NCBI RefSeq assembly: GCF_002979755.1
Contig: NZ_PCPP01000001.1
Coordinates: 2,760,665 to 2,824,664, forward strand
Source: Chryseobacterium culicis
Lineage (GTDB): Bacteria > Bacteroidota > Bacteroidia > Flavobacteriales > Weeksellaceae
Reading direction: 5' to 3'
DNA length: 64,000 nucleotides
The notes under the pieces are model-generated. The model saw only the letters and a program-made list of their open reading frames with translations, did no database searches and was not told the origin of the DNA. Shown one piece after another: positions 51,871 to 61,213 of the stretch. A program made the translations under genes and the position numbers. Position 1 is the first letter of the stretch; each line of letters opens with the position of its first letter.

Positions 51871-52983
51871 ATGAGCCACGGAAAACTAAGAGAAGATAAG
51901 ACCTGCCTGAACTGCGGGCAACAGGTTGAAGAAAGGTTCTGCCCACACTGTGGACAGGAAAATATTGAAAGCCGACAACCTTTTCATTTTCTCTTTACTC
52001 ATTTCATTGAGGATTTCACCCATTATGACGGACAGTTCTGGAGAACTATACAGTATTTATTTACCCGCCCCGGATTACTTACCAAAGAATATCTGGCTGG
52101 TAAAAGACAATTGTATGTGGCTCCTGTAAAACTGTATATATTTATAAGTTTCCTTACATTTTTCCTCCCCAATATTTTGCCTCACGCCAAAGAAGAAGCC
52201 GAAAAGCCCAGCCACATTAAAAAGGAAACAAAAGCAAAAAATCCGAAAGAAATTTCAAAAGACATTGTAAAAGATTTACAAAAAGAAGGTGTTCTGTCAC
52301 ACGAAGCAGCAACAACCACCCAAAAAGCATTGGATACTTTAAAGGCGTTGGATACGACAAAAATTAAAGCCACTCAAGAAAAGACTGAAATTTTTGACAA
52401 TACATTTGATGCTAAAGATGCATCCATTATGAATGCTGATACCATAAAACAGTATGATTCTATACTCGCAAAGGATAAAACAGGGATCTATTCATTAATG
52501 AGACCTCTGGCAAAAAAAGCGTTTTCATTAAAGGAAGAAGGATATAGCAAGCATCAGATCTGGGAAAAATATAAAGAGAACTTCATTCATACCATTCCCA
52601 AAGCACTCTTCGTTTATCTGCCCATATTTGCATTCTTTTTATGGCTGTTCCATAATAAGAAGAAATGGTGGTACTTTGACCATGGAATTTTTACCCTTCA
52701 CTATTTTTCATTCCTTTTATTAGCAATACTTATATTTATAGTAGGTGAAAGGATTACAAGCTTTCTGCCGGGCAACAATTTACTTACCTTATTATATATT
52801 CTAGCCTGTATGGGACTAGGTCTCTATATGACAATCTATTTTTTTGTCGCCCATCACAGGGTGTATGAAACAAAAAAAAGAATAAGTATTCTGAAAGGCT
52901 CTTTATTATTTATTATAAATTATATCGGATTGATTCTGATGTTTATGATACTGATGTATCTCAGTTTTATTATGCTTCACTAA
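51871..52983 (+). CDS. DUF3667 membrane protein with zinc ribbon
   Basis: 370 residues. An N-terminal zinc ribbon has C12, C15, C24 and C27 (TCLNCGQQV, RFCPHCGQEN), followed by the DUF3667 hallmark HFIEDFTHYDGQFWRTI, LFTRPGLLTKEYLAGKR and VAPVKLYIFISFLTFFLP. A cytoplasmic or periplasmic Lys/Glu/Thr-rich loop of ~150 residues separates it from the last four hydrophobic segments. The family is widespread in Bacteroidota and has no known function. Its stop overlaps that of the convergent gene by four bases. Confidence 0.85.
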   Translation: MSHGKLREDKTCLNCGQQVEERFCPHCGQENIESRQPFHFLFTHFIEDFTHYDGQFWRTIQYLFTRPGLLTKEYLAGKRQLYVAPVKLYIFISFLTFFLPNILPHAKEEAEKPSHIKKETKAKNPKEISKDIVKDLQKEGVLSHEAATTTQKALDTLKALDTTKIKATQEKTEIFDNTFDAKDASIMNADTIKQYDSILAKDKTGIYSLMRPLAKKAFSLKEEGYSKHQIWEKYKENFIHTIPKALFVYLPIFAFFLWLFHNKKKWWYFDHGIFTLHYFSFLLLAILIFIVGERITSFLPGNNLLTLLYILACMGLGLYMTIYFFVAHHRVYETKKRISILKGSLLFIINYIGLILMFMILMYLSFIMLH

Positions 52984-53333
52984 TTTCTAAGGGATTTGTT
53001 TCCTCTGAAGCTTGCAAATAAGTAATAGGCAACAAAAACTGTTGAAAATTTTAAGATTGATGGAATTGCCAGTTCAAGTTTAAAAATCAAAGCCCCAATA
53101 AGAACCAGAATGGCCATGGCTACAAATGAAAGACCCATTTTTTTAGGCAGTGTAAAATTGGGAGTATCCAGATAATAAGCAATTCCCCAGGCAGAACCAA
53201 AGGCAAAGGCATAGTAAATATCCAGTCCGATATTTTGTGAACTTAAAAAGAAATAATTAATCAGGAAGCTTACTACAGTTCCTAAAGCGAAATACATCAG
53301 AGCTTTTTGCATGTCTGTAAAAATATTCTGCAA
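52980..53333 (-). CDS. Small four-helix membrane protein, unknown
   Basis: 117 residues with about four hydrophobic segments (ALMYFALGTVVSFLINYFF, YYAFAFGSAWGIAYYL, MGLSFVAMAILVLIGALIF, FSTVFVAYYLFASF) and short loops, ending in a basic SFRGNKSLRN. I do not recognise the family. An internal Met eight residues in (MQKALMYF) could also be the start. It converges on the DUF3667 gene with a four-base overlap of coding ends. Confidence 0.6.
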   Translation of the reverse strand: MQNIFTDMQKALMYFALGTVVSFLINYFFLSSQNIGLDIYYAFAFGSAWGIAYYLDTPNFTLPKKMGLSFVAMAILVLIGALIFKLELAIPSILKFSTVFVAYYLFASFRGNKSLRN

Positions 53334-53340
53334 AAATAGA

Positions 53341-53478
53341 GAATTTAATTGGGTGCAGAATCCTTACAAAGATTTAATTATTGAATTAAAGGTTGCTTTT
53401 CATGAGTGGATAAAGATTGGGTTTCGGAAAAATCCAGACAGTATCACTGAAACAATGCAATATCACCTAAAAAGGTAA
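53341..53478 (+). pseudogene. Possible gene remnant without a start
   Basis: An open stretch of 45 codons ending at TAA 53476-53478 with protein-like composition (NPYKDLIIELKVAFHEWIKI, RKNPDSITETMQYHLKR). There is no ATG at its front; GTG 53353 would give 41 residues. It could be a small gene, the end of a lost gene, or chance. I cannot name it. Confidence 0.25.
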
Positions 53479-53501
53479 TTGACAACAAACACCGCAAATG
53501 A

Positions 53502-53509
53502 TAAATTTG
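53502..53509 (+). promoter_or_regulatory. -7 element of the 53.6-55.3 kb gene pair
   Basis: TAAATTTG lies 52 bases before one possible start (53561) and 103 before the preferred one (53612). Confidence 0.45.
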
Positions 53510-53611
53510 AAATAAAATCAAAAGCTGGAATTCCCTCATACCGTTTTACAGACATCCAACATGAGAGACCTGATTTTGAAGAAAAAAATACACAAACCAA
53601 AATTAATAGAC

Positions 53612-54010
53612 ATGAAAAAGATTTCCCAAAAAACAGTAAAAATTACTGACTTTCAAGAAAGTAATATTGAAGTAAATGTCATAATCAGTGCCAATACACA
53701 ATTTGGAGATCCCCATTTTATCATCAATGGAATGAGGATCGATGACAACAATTCAAGTGACGGTAAATTTTCTTTTACCATTCCAAAAGCAGCTTTAACC
53801 TCTGATAATTTACTTTTCGCGACCTCTTTTAATATCAATATGCAGGTGAACCATCTGCAGATTCTAATCAATACCTGCAGAATAAAATTTGAATTCCCTC
53901 AAATTCCCGGCAAGAACTTTCATTTTAATCCTTTCGAAGGTAAAACGACTGAAGATTTGGCTGACAGATTTATCTATGGGGTTTATAAATACATAAAAAT
54001 TGAGCTATGA
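53612..54010 (+). CDS. Unknown small soluble protein
   Basis: 132 residues from MKKISQKTVKITDFQ; an upstream ATG at 53561 would add 17 basic residues without a signal peptide. Beta-rich pattern (NIEVNVIISANTQFGDPHFI, DGKFSFTIPKAAL, QVNHLQILINTCRIKFEFP). No family recognised. Its stop overlaps the start of the next gene (ATGA), so both are translated together. With no signal peptide it is likely cytoplasmic, while its partner is exported. Confidence 0.6.
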   Translation: MKKISQKTVKITDFQESNIEVNVIISANTQFGDPHFIINGMRIDDNNSSDGKFSFTIPKAALTSDNLLFATSFNINMQVNHLQILINTCRIKFEFPQIPGKNFHFNPFEGKTTEDLADRFIYGVYKYIKIEL

Positions 54011-55254
54011 AAAAGATATTATTAGCAGCTCTGACCGCTGGATCTACCCTACTATTTTCTCAAAACAAAGAAATTAGTGCAGAGTTAAACAAACTGGAGC
54101 TTTCCAATGCACCCAGTGTGATGCTTCTTGGTTTAGCAAGTTCTGATTTGGAAACCCCAAAATCAAAAAAGGCTTTCATGACCAGTATTGTCAATTCATT
54201 CAGTGAAAATGAAGGTCTTCCCAATGCCTATGCAGTAGAACTTACCCCTACTCATTTATTTCCTCTCACGGAGATGGATGCATTGAAGTATGCCGGCATT
54301 AAAAGCATTAAAAAATCAGATAATACCTATGAGTATAAGAATAACATTTTCAGTGAAGCAAAAAACGTTTCTGTCTCGTTTGCCTTTCTGAGAAATTATA
54401 AAATTGAAGACCTCGACACGGAAAATCCTTCGGTATCTTTTTCTTTACGAACCACCCTATTTAAAGTAAGGAATAAAAAAAATATAGACGCTATCACAGC
54501 CTCAAACACGAATATTTCAAAGGAATTAACCGATATCCAAAGGGAATTTGAAAAGTCAGAAAAATACAATAGCATAATCACATCCAATGCCAAACCAAAT
54601 GAAATACAAGAAAAACTTGCAAAAGCATTAGATGAGTTTGCCACAGATTATTACAAAACCGAAACTGAAAAATATAAAAAATACCTTGACGAAAAACCTG
54701 CTTTTCAATTAGATGTGGCCTCAGCCTACAGTACTTTCTTTTTAGATAACCAGTTCAAAAATAATCAATTTGGGAAATTGGGATTCTGGATGACCATGAG
54801 TTCCGGAATCAACCTTGAAAGAACAAGAGATCCTAAGAAAGATGAAGGTCAAAATAATGATAAATCAAAAGTAACCATTAAAGAAACCTCTGCCACAGAC
54901 GCTTCAAAAATTGAAAAAAGATTGAATTTCTATGCGGTTGCCAGATATATGCAGGATAAAACAGTTTATGATGTTGCTAACGGATTCAGCCAAACCAACA
55001 ATTATGATTTGGGTGGAAAAATAGAACTCGTATACAATAAATTCTCTATTGGCTATGAATTCATTTACAGAAGCAGTGATTTGGACAACACCTTCCGTTC
55101 CAATGGAATCATCAACTATAAAGTGTCTGACAGTGTGTACATCAATGCTGCATTTGGGAAAAATTACGGGGATAAGAACAACCTCATTTCATTTCTAGGA
55201 TTAAACTGGGGACTGGACAGCAAGAGAAAAACACTTTTTTCAGAAAAAAAATAA
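54007..55254 (+). CDS. Unknown exported protein, probable outer-membrane barrel domain
   Basis: 415 residues. Signal peptide (LLAALTAGSTLLFSQ), an N-terminal ~220-residue soluble part with a helical region (ELTDIQREFEKSEKYNSI, KLAKALDEFATDYYKTE), then alternating aromatic beta strands (FQLDVASAYSTFFLD, KLGFWMTMSSGINLER, RLNFYAVARYMQD, KIELVYNKFSIGYEFIYR) as in small outer-membrane barrels. Family not recognised. Translationally coupled to the small upstream gene; a strong terminator follows. Confidence 0.6.
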   Translation: MKKILLAALTAGSTLLFSQNKEISAELNKLELSNAPSVMLLGLASSDLETPKSKKAFMTSIVNSFSENEGLPNAYAVELTPTHLFPLTEMDALKYAGIKSIKKSDNTYEYKNNIFSEAKNVSVSFAFLRNYKIEDLDTENPSVSFSLRTTLFKVRNKKNIDAITASNTNISKELTDIQREFEKSEKYNSIITSNAKPNEIQEKLAKALDEFATDYYKTETEKYKKYLDEKPAFQLDVASAYSTFFLDNQFKNNQFGKLGFWMTMSSGINLERTRDPKKDEGQNNDKSKVTIKETSATDASKIEKRLNFYAVARYMQDKTVYDVANGFSQTNNYDLGGKIELVYNKFSIGYEFIYRSSDLDNTFRSNGIINYKVSDSVYINAAFGKNYGDKNNLISFLGLNWGLDSKRKTLFSEKK

Positions 55255-55306
55255 AACAGAACGCTTTACTGAAATAAAAACCAAACTTCAGTGTAAAACA
55301 ATAAAA

Positions 55307-55338
55307 AAATGTCAGCAGATTTTGATCTGCTGACATTT
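55307..55338 (+). terminator. Terminator after the 54-55 kb gene
   Basis: Perfect 14-bp stem AAATGTCAGCAGAT / ATCTGCTGACATTT with TTTG loop. Confidence 0.88.
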
Positions 55339-55477
55339 ACATTTTTACAGAATAGCGTAATAATCTGTAAAATACAGACCTGACCTCCAACAAAGTCTAT
55401 CAGTCCAAAAGAATAATTATCATAAAACACTGTAAATCAAAACACTAATACACCATTCAGGGTTTTCATTTTATTAC

Positions 55478-55485
55478 TATATTTG
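55478..55485 (+). promoter_or_regulatory. -7 element of icmF
   Basis: TATATTTG, 27 bases before ATG 55513. Confidence 0.55.
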
Positions 55486-55512
55486 AGAACTTAGAAACTT
55501 TCTAGAATTTTT

Positions 55513-58500
55513 ATGGAAACCCAAAAATATACTCCAACCAACAAGGTAAGAATCGTAACTGCTGCCTCATTATTTGATGGGCATGATGCTGCGATCAATA
55601 TTATGCGTCGTGTTATTCAGGGAACAGGATGCGAAGTGATCCATTTAGGACACGATAAATCGGCAGAGGAAGTTGTAAATACAGCGATCCAGGAAGATGC
55701 GAATGCTATTGCATTAACTTCATATCAGGGAGGTCACAACGAATATTTCAAATATATCTATGACCTTTTGAGAGAAAAAAACTCACCGCAGATCAAAATT
55801 TTTGGTGGCGGTGGCGGGGTAATCCTTCCGGAAGAAATCAAAGACCTTATGTCTTACGGAATCGATAGAATTTATTCTCCGGATGACGGCCGCGAACTGG
55901 GGCTTCAGGGAATGATTGATGATTTGGTACACAGATCGGATTTTGCAACAGGAAAAGATGTTACGGCTAAAGATCTTGACGATATCAGTTTTGAAAACCC
56001 GTCCAGCATTGCACAAATCATCTCAGCCGTTGAAAACTTTTCAGAAGAAAAACCTGAGCTTGTAAAAGCTATTGACGAAAAATCTAAAGATTTAACAATT
56101 CCAATTATTGGTATTACAGGTACAGGAGGAGCTGGTAAATCTTCTTTAACAGACGAATTGGTAAGACGTTTCTTACGTTCAAATACGGATAAAAAAATCG
56201 CCATTATTTCCATTGACCCTTCGAAAAAGAAAACCGGAGGTGCTTTATTGGGAGACAGAATCCGTATGAACGCGATTAATGATCCTAGAGTTTATATGCG
56301 TTCTATGGCAACCAGAGAAAACAACGTTTCTGTTTCGCCGTTTATTCATTCTGCATTGAATGTACTGAAACTGGCTCATCCGGACGTAATTATCCTTGAA
56401 ACTTCAGGAATTGGACAGTCTGGTTCAGAAGTTTCAGATTTTGCAGACGTTTCTATGTACGTAATGACTCCTGAATATGGAGCTTCTACACAGTTGGAAA
56501 AAATTGACATGCTAGATTACGCAGATCTTGTGGCATTAAATAAATCTGACAAACGTGGTGCATTGGATGCTCTTCAGGCGGTAAGAAAACAGTTCCAGAG
56601 AAACCATTTATTATGGGAAAGCCCATTAGATGATATGCCTGTGTATGCAACGAAAGCATCTCAGTTTAATGATCATGGAACCACTGAATTATACAACAGA
56701 CTTGTTTCAAAAGTAAATGATAAATTCTCCGAATTAAACCTAAAGACTTTTGTAGAACAGGAAATTACAGAAGAAGTAACCATTATCCCTCCGAAAAGAG
56801 TTCGTTACCTTTCTGAAATTGTTGAAAATAATAAGCAATACGATATCAATATTGAAAAGCAGGCTGAACTGGCCAGAAAAATGTATCATATTGAAGGCGT
56901 AAAAAATATCATTTCCAATGAAGTTTTAGAAGCTGAATATCAAAAGGCTGAAAAAGAACTTCAACAGGATAATATTGATTTCCTGAAAACATGGGATGAC
57001 ACGAAAAAAGCTTTCCATGCAGAGTTTTATTCTTATTATGTAAGAGGAAAAGAAATTAAAGTTGAAACTTCCACAGAATCTTTATCTCACTTAAGAATTC
57101 CAAAAATTGCATTACCAAAGTACAATGACTGGGGAGATCTGATCCAATGGAAAGGACAGGAAAATCTTCCGGGAAGTTTCCCTTATACAGCGGGTATTTA
57201 TCCGTTTAAAAGAACCGGTGAAGATCCTACAAGGATGTTTGCAGGAGAAGGAGGCCCTGAAAGAACCAACAGAAGATTTCACTATGTTTCTGCAGAAATG
57301 CCTGCAAAACGTTTATCTACAGCATTTGACTCCGTAACATTATACGGTCAGGATCCTGCTTTACCACCAGATATTTATGGTAAAATTGGAAATGCAGGAG
57401 TTTCTATTGCTACGCTGGATGATGCTAAAAAGCTATATTCAGGATTTGATCTTGTGAATGCTTTAACTTCAGTTTCAATGACTATCAACGGTCCTGCACC
57501 GATGCTGTTGGCTTTCTTTATGAATGCTGCCATCGACCAGAATGTTGAAAAATATATCAAAGAAAATGGTTTAGAGGCTAAAGTAGAAGCTAAACTGAAG
57601 GAGAAATTTGACAACAAAGGTTTAGAAAGACCAAAATATAATGGGGAACTTCCTCCATCCAACAATGGTTTAGGGCTACAGCTTTTAGGATTAACAGGTG
57701 ATGAAGTAATTCCTGCAGAGGTATATGCGGAAATCAAAGCTAAAACGATTGCTACTGTTCGTGGTACTGTTCAGGCTGACATCTTAAAAGAAGACCAGGC
57801 TCAGAATACATGTATTTTCTCTACAGAATTTGCATTGAGACTGATGGGTGATGTTCAGGAATATTTCATCAGAGAAAAAGTAAGAAACTTCTACTCTGTT
57901 TCCATTTCAGGATATCATATTGCTGAAGCAGGAGCTAATCCGGTTTCCCAATTGGCATTCACACTGGCAAATGGTTTCACTTATGTGGAATATTACTTAA
58001 GCCGTGGAATGGACATCAATGACTTTGCACCGAACTTATCTTTCTTCTTCTCCAATGGTATCGACCCTGAATATTCAGTAATCGGGCGTGTGGCAAGAAG
58101 AATCTGGGCAAAAGCCATGAAATTGAAATACGGAGCTGACGAAAGAAGCCAGATGCTGAAATACCACATCCAGACTTCAGGACGTTCTCTCCACGCTCAG
58201 GAAATTGATTTCAATGATATCAGAACAACTCTTCAGGCGCTTTACGCAATCTATGACAACTGTAATTCACTTCACACCAATGCGTATGACGAAGCAATTA
58301 CAACGCCTACTGAGCAATCTGTAAGAAGAGCAATGGCTATCCAGCTGATCATCAATAAAGAATTAGGATTGGCTAAAAACGAGAATCCGCTTCAGGGATC
58401 ATTCATCATTGAAGAATTAACGGATCTTGTAGAAGAAGCTGTTTATACTGAATTCGACAGAATCACGGAAAGAGGTGGTGTTCTTGGAGCGATGGAAACC

Positions 58501-58860
58501 ATGTACCAGCGTTCAAAAATCCAGGAAGAATCTATGCATTACGAATGGCTGAAACATACAGGTGAATATCCGATTATTGGAGTGAATACTTTCTTAGGAA
58601 AAGATGGTTCACCAACCGTTTTACCAGGAGAAGTTATCCGTTCTACGGAAGAGGAAAAACAGGCACAGATTGAATCTCTTCATAACTTCCAACAGGCCAA
58701 TGAAAATAAGTCTGAGGAAGCTTTAAGAGAACTTCAGCATGCAGCTATTAACCAGCAAAACTTATTTGAAGTGATGATGGATGCCGTAAAATACTGTTCT
58801 CTGGGACAGATCACCAATGCTTTATTTGAAGTGGGTGGTAAATACAGAAGAAATATGTAA
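55513..58860 (+). CDS. icmF: Fused acyl-CoA mutase (IcmF type): B12 domain + MeaI GTPase + mutase
   Basis: 1,115 residues, the length of IcmF. The order is B12-binding domain, G-protein chaperone and mutase TIM barrel. The B12 domain has [13 protein letters not shown] (His24 as cobalt ligand) and [13 protein letters not shown]. The MeaI-type GTPase has Walker A GTGGAGKS at 203-210, and NKSD at 343-346. The mutase half includes [33 protein letters not shown] and [13 protein letters not shown]. This order differs from methylmalonyl-CoA mutase, whose B12 domain is C-terminal. IcmF interconverts isobutyryl- and n-butyryl-CoA and some forms accept pivalyl- or isovaleryl-CoA; the substrate here cannot be fixed by eye. 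Single-gene unit. Confidence 0.9.
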   Translation: METQKYTPTNKVRIVTAASLFDGHDAAINIMRRVIQGTGCEVIHLGHDKSAEEVVNTAIQEDANAIALTSYQGGHNEYFKYIYDLLREKNSPQIKIFGGGGGVILPEEIKDLMSYGIDRIYSPDDGRELGLQGMIDDLVHRSDFATGKDVTAKDLDDISFENPSSIAQIISAVENFSEEKPELVKAIDEKSKDLTIPIIGITGTGGAGKSSLTDELVRRFLRSNTDKKIAIISIDPSKKKTGGALLGDRIRMNAINDPRVYMRSMATRENNVSVSPFIHSALNVLKLAHPDVIILETSGIGQSGSEVSDFADVSMYVMTPEYGASTQLEKIDMLDYADLVALNKSDKRGALDALQAVRKQFQRNHLLWESPLDDMPVYATKASQFNDHGTTELYNRLVSKVNDKFSELNLKTFVEQEITEEVTIIPPKRVRYLSEIVENNKQYDINIEKQAELARKMYHIEGVKNIISNEVLEAEYQKAEKELQQDNIDFLKTWDDTKKAFHAEFYSYYVRGKEIKVETSTESLSHLRIPKIALPKYNDWGDLIQWKGQENLPGSFPYTAGIYPFKRTGEDPTRMFAGEGGPERTNRRFHYVSAEMPAKRLSTAFDSVTLYGQDPALPPDIYGKIGNAGVSIATLDDAKKLYSGFDLVNALTSVSMTINGPAPMLLAFFMNAAIDQNVEKYIKENGLEAKVEAKLKEKFDNKGLERPKYNGELPPSNNGLGLQLLGLTGDEVIPAEVYAEIKAKTIATVRGTVQADILKEDQAQNTCIFSTEFALRLMGDVQEYFIREKVRNFYSVSISGYHIAEAGANPVSQLAFTLANGFTYVEYYLSRGMDINDFAPNLSFFFSNGIDPEYSVIGRVARRIWAKAMKLKYGADERSQMLKYHIQTSGRSLHAQEIDFNDIRTTLQALYAIYDNCNSLHTNAYDEAITTPTEQSVRRAMAIQLIINKELGLAKNENPLQGSFIIEELTDLVEEAVYTEFDRITERGGVLGAMETMYQRSKIQEESMHYEWLKHTGEYPIIGVNTFLGKDGSPTVLPGEVIRSTEEEKQAQIESLHNFQQANENKSEEALRELQHAAINQQNLFEVMMDAVKYCSLGQITNALFEVGGKYRRNM

Positions 58861-58883
58861 GTTTATACAGCAAATATTTTTAT

Positions 58884-58920
58884 ACAAAACCTCAAAGGAT
58901 TTCTTTGAGGTTTTGTATTT
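58884..58920 (+). terminator. Terminator after icmF
   Basis: Stem ACAAAACCTCAAAG / CTTTGAGGTTTTGT, loop GATTT, T-rich end. Confidence 0.88.
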
Positions 58921-58940
58921 TTAACTTTAAATAAAGCTAA

Positions 58941-60185
58941 ATGACCAAGACAATACTCCTTACTTTAATTTTCACTTTTACAATATCCTTTAGCCAGAAC
59001 AAAAACAATATCAATTATTTTCCTCCTGAAAAGGTGGAAAACAGCTTGGATCAAAATTTTTTGCTTACTACCTTTTACGCACTTTCGTATCCTGAAACAG
59101 GATTCAGCATTACCCATCCTGTTGGTTCTGCAAAGATCTATGAAGAATATCTGATGGAAAAGAATCCTCAGGATGCAAAAAAGCTACTGGCAGAAATACA
59201 TTTTAACAAATCAGGGAAACTAAACAGTATACAGCAGCATTCCGATGGAGACCATTCAATAATCATTTACAATGAAAAAGCGCTTATTTCTCATATCATT
59301 GATCACCATGAGGAATATGACAATATAAGAGAATATACCTATGATACTGTTGGAAATCTCATCAGTCTGCATGATTATAACAAGGAAGATGGAAATCTGG
59401 ATTTTAGAAGTTATACGGAATATCATTATTATATTGAAAACGGCAATACAATTGTTCAAACCTATACCATTGAGAAACATACAGGATTACATATTGAAAA
59501 AAGGAAACTCACTTTTGACAAACAACAAAGGATGATTAAAGAAGAAAGATCCTTGCGTATTCCCAATAGAGCAGAATTAAAATACGAAAGAATCTATCGT
59601 TATGACCACCCAAAGTTTCCAGAAAAAGTAACAAAAAAAGAAACCCATAATTTCGTAGGAGATAATTATGAAAGAGAAATTTTTGAATATAATGATAATG
59701 GAGATCTTATTTATACTTCTTTAGATTCTGAGCCAGGGAAATCTTTATACACAGAGAAAACAACCTTTTCTTCAAAAAATCAGGCAGAAAAGATAACAAT
59801 TTACAGCAAAGGTCTAAAAGGTTCTATGAAAGAAGAAAAAAAGACCCACAATCTACTTTCATATGATGATTCTGGGAATATTATCTATGATAAAGAAATA
59901 CGCAAAGAGGAAGATAATGTTTTTACAAAAAACACTTATCAATTTGATGAATATATGAACTGGACTGAGCTATTAGTTCAGAAACATATCTATCTTCCAC
60001 AATATGGAAAAAAAGATGATGAATCATTTGACTCGTACTCCAAATACATAAGGGAAATCAGTTATTCCGGTTTTGAAGAACCGCATAGTGCTAAACTTAT
60101 TGATACAGTGGCCAGCGAATACTTAAAAAAAGAAGTTCTTGCCAAGAGCAAATTTTACGAACAGATCAAAAATACAAAACAGTAA
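58941..60185 (+). CDS. Secreted protein with YD-repeat-like strands
   Basis: 414 residues. Signal peptide (TILLTLIFTFTISFSQN). The body is a series of short beta motifs such as YDTVGNLISLHDYNKEDG, FEYNDNGDLIYTS, LSYDDSGNIIYDKE and YQFDEYMNWTELLVQ, i.e. Y-D/N-x-x-G-N/D-L-I-Y units similar to the YD/RHS-type strands found in many Bacteroidota secreted proteins. No toxin domain is seen at the C-terminus and no T9SS sorting domain. Function unknown. Confidence 0.6.
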   Translation: MTKTILLTLIFTFTISFSQNKNNINYFPPEKVENSLDQNFLLTTFYALSYPETGFSITHPVGSAKIYEEYLMEKNPQDAKKLLAEIHFNKSGKLNSIQQHSDGDHSIIIYNEKALISHIIDHHEEYDNIREYTYDTVGNLISLHDYNKEDGNLDFRSYTEYHYYIENGNTIVQTYTIEKHTGLHIEKRKLTFDKQQRMIKEERSLRIPNRAELKYERIYRYDHPKFPEKVTKKETHNFVGDNYEREIFEYNDNGDLIYTSLDSEPGKSLYTEKTTFSSKNQAEKITIYSKGLKGSMKEEKKTHNLLSYDDSGNIIYDKEIRKEEDNVFTKNTYQFDEYMNWTELLVQKHIYLPQYGKKDDESFDSYSKYIREISYSGFEEPHSAKLIDTVASEYLKKEVLAKSKFYEQIKNTKQ

Positions 60186-60261
60186 AGTTCTGAACCATAC
60201 AACTTTGAACTTTATTTCAGATCAATTCGTCAAATACAAAAATTAATCACCTGAATCTCCT

Positions 60262-60269
60262 TATTTTTG
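60262..60269 (+). promoter_or_regulatory. -7 element of the Dph6-like gene
   Basis: TATTTTTG. It overlaps an upstream in-frame start at 60267 and so supports ATG 60288. Confidence 0.55.
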
Positions 60270-60287
60270 GGAGATTTTTATTTTACA

Positions 60288-60998
60288 ATGAAACCACAAG
60301 CTTTATTCAACTGGAGCAGCGGAAAAGATTCTGCCCTCGCTCTTTATAAAATATTACAAGAGGATCAATATGAAGTCACAACTCTGTTGACCAGTATCAA
60401 TCAGGAGTTTCAGAGGATTTCCATGCATGGAGTTCACGTTTCCCTTTTAGAAAAGCAGGCAGAAAGTCTGGGAATCCCATTACTTACAATGGAACTTCCC
60501 AAAGAGCCATCCATGGAAGAATACCAGCAAATTATGAGTAAAACAATGGCTGAAATTAAGGCTCAGGGAATCACTCATTCAATTTTTGGTGATATCTTCC
60601 TGGAAGATCTGCGAAAATACAGAGAAGAACAATTAAACGCTATTGGCATGAAAGCCGTATTTCCCCTATGGAAACAAAATACATCCCACCTCATCCATGA
60701 ATTTTTAGAGCTTGGTTTTAAAACTATTGTTACCTGCGTTAACGGGTCTTACCTCGACAAAAGTTTCGCAGGACGAATTATTGATCAGAAATTCATTGAT
60801 GATCTTCCTCAAAATGTAGATCCATGCGGAGAAAACGGAGAGTTTCATACCTTTACTTTTGATGGTCAAATTTTCAAAAATCCGGTTCATTTTGAAATCG
60901 GGGAAACAGTCAAAAAGACTTACCCTAAACCTAAAACAACTCCTGAAGAAGAAGATGAGGAATATGTTTTCTGGTTCAGTGATCTGGTAGTAAAATAA
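60288..60998 (+). CDS. Dph6-type PP-loop ATP-binding protein (diphthine-ammonia ligase-like)
   Basis: 236 residues from MKPQALFNWSSGKDSALAL, where SSGKDS is the PP-loop. Family marks are ISMHGVHVSLLEKQAESLGI, HSIFGDIFLEDLRKYREEQL, FPLWKQNTSHLIHEFL and DPCGENGEFHTFTFDG. Eukaryotic Dph6 amidates diphthine on EF2; bacteria lack diphthamide, so the bacterial members must act on something else, unknown. The stop codon lies within the terminator stem. Confidence 0.85.
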   Translation: MKPQALFNWSSGKDSALALYKILQEDQYEVTTLLTSINQEFQRISMHGVHVSLLEKQAESLGIPLLTMELPKEPSMEEYQQIMSKTMAEIKAQGITHSIFGDIFLEDLRKYREEQLNAIGMKAVFPLWKQNTSHLIHEFLELGFKTIVTCVNGSYLDKSFAGRIIDQKFIDDLPQNVDPCGENGEFHTFTFDGQIFKNPVHFEIGETVKKTYPKPKTTPEEEDEEYVFWFSDLVVK

Positions 60999-61027
60999 GC
61001 CTGTGAATATTCTTTCACAGGCTTATT
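60994..61027 (+). terminator. Terminator overlapping the Dph6-like stop codon
   Basis: 14-bp stem AATAAGCCTGTGAA / TTCACAGGCTTATT with loop TATTCT; includes the TAA at 60996-60998. Confidence 0.88.
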
Positions 61028-61213
61028 TTCAATATAGTATTTTATTCAAGGGCATTTCATTCATATGACTGCACTATTTCACAAAGGTTGATTAAATCCA
61101 CATTAAATTGCTCCAATACCTCATCTTAGCACGCAATTTGCTTCCCATACTACTCTTTTGGATATTTTAGTATCTTTAAGAATATCAATCATCATTAAAA
61201 AAATACAACACCT

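Noticed and set aside
60288..60998. Diphthamide synthesis
   Set aside because: The fold matches Dph6, but bacteria do not make diphthamide; the true substrate is unknown.
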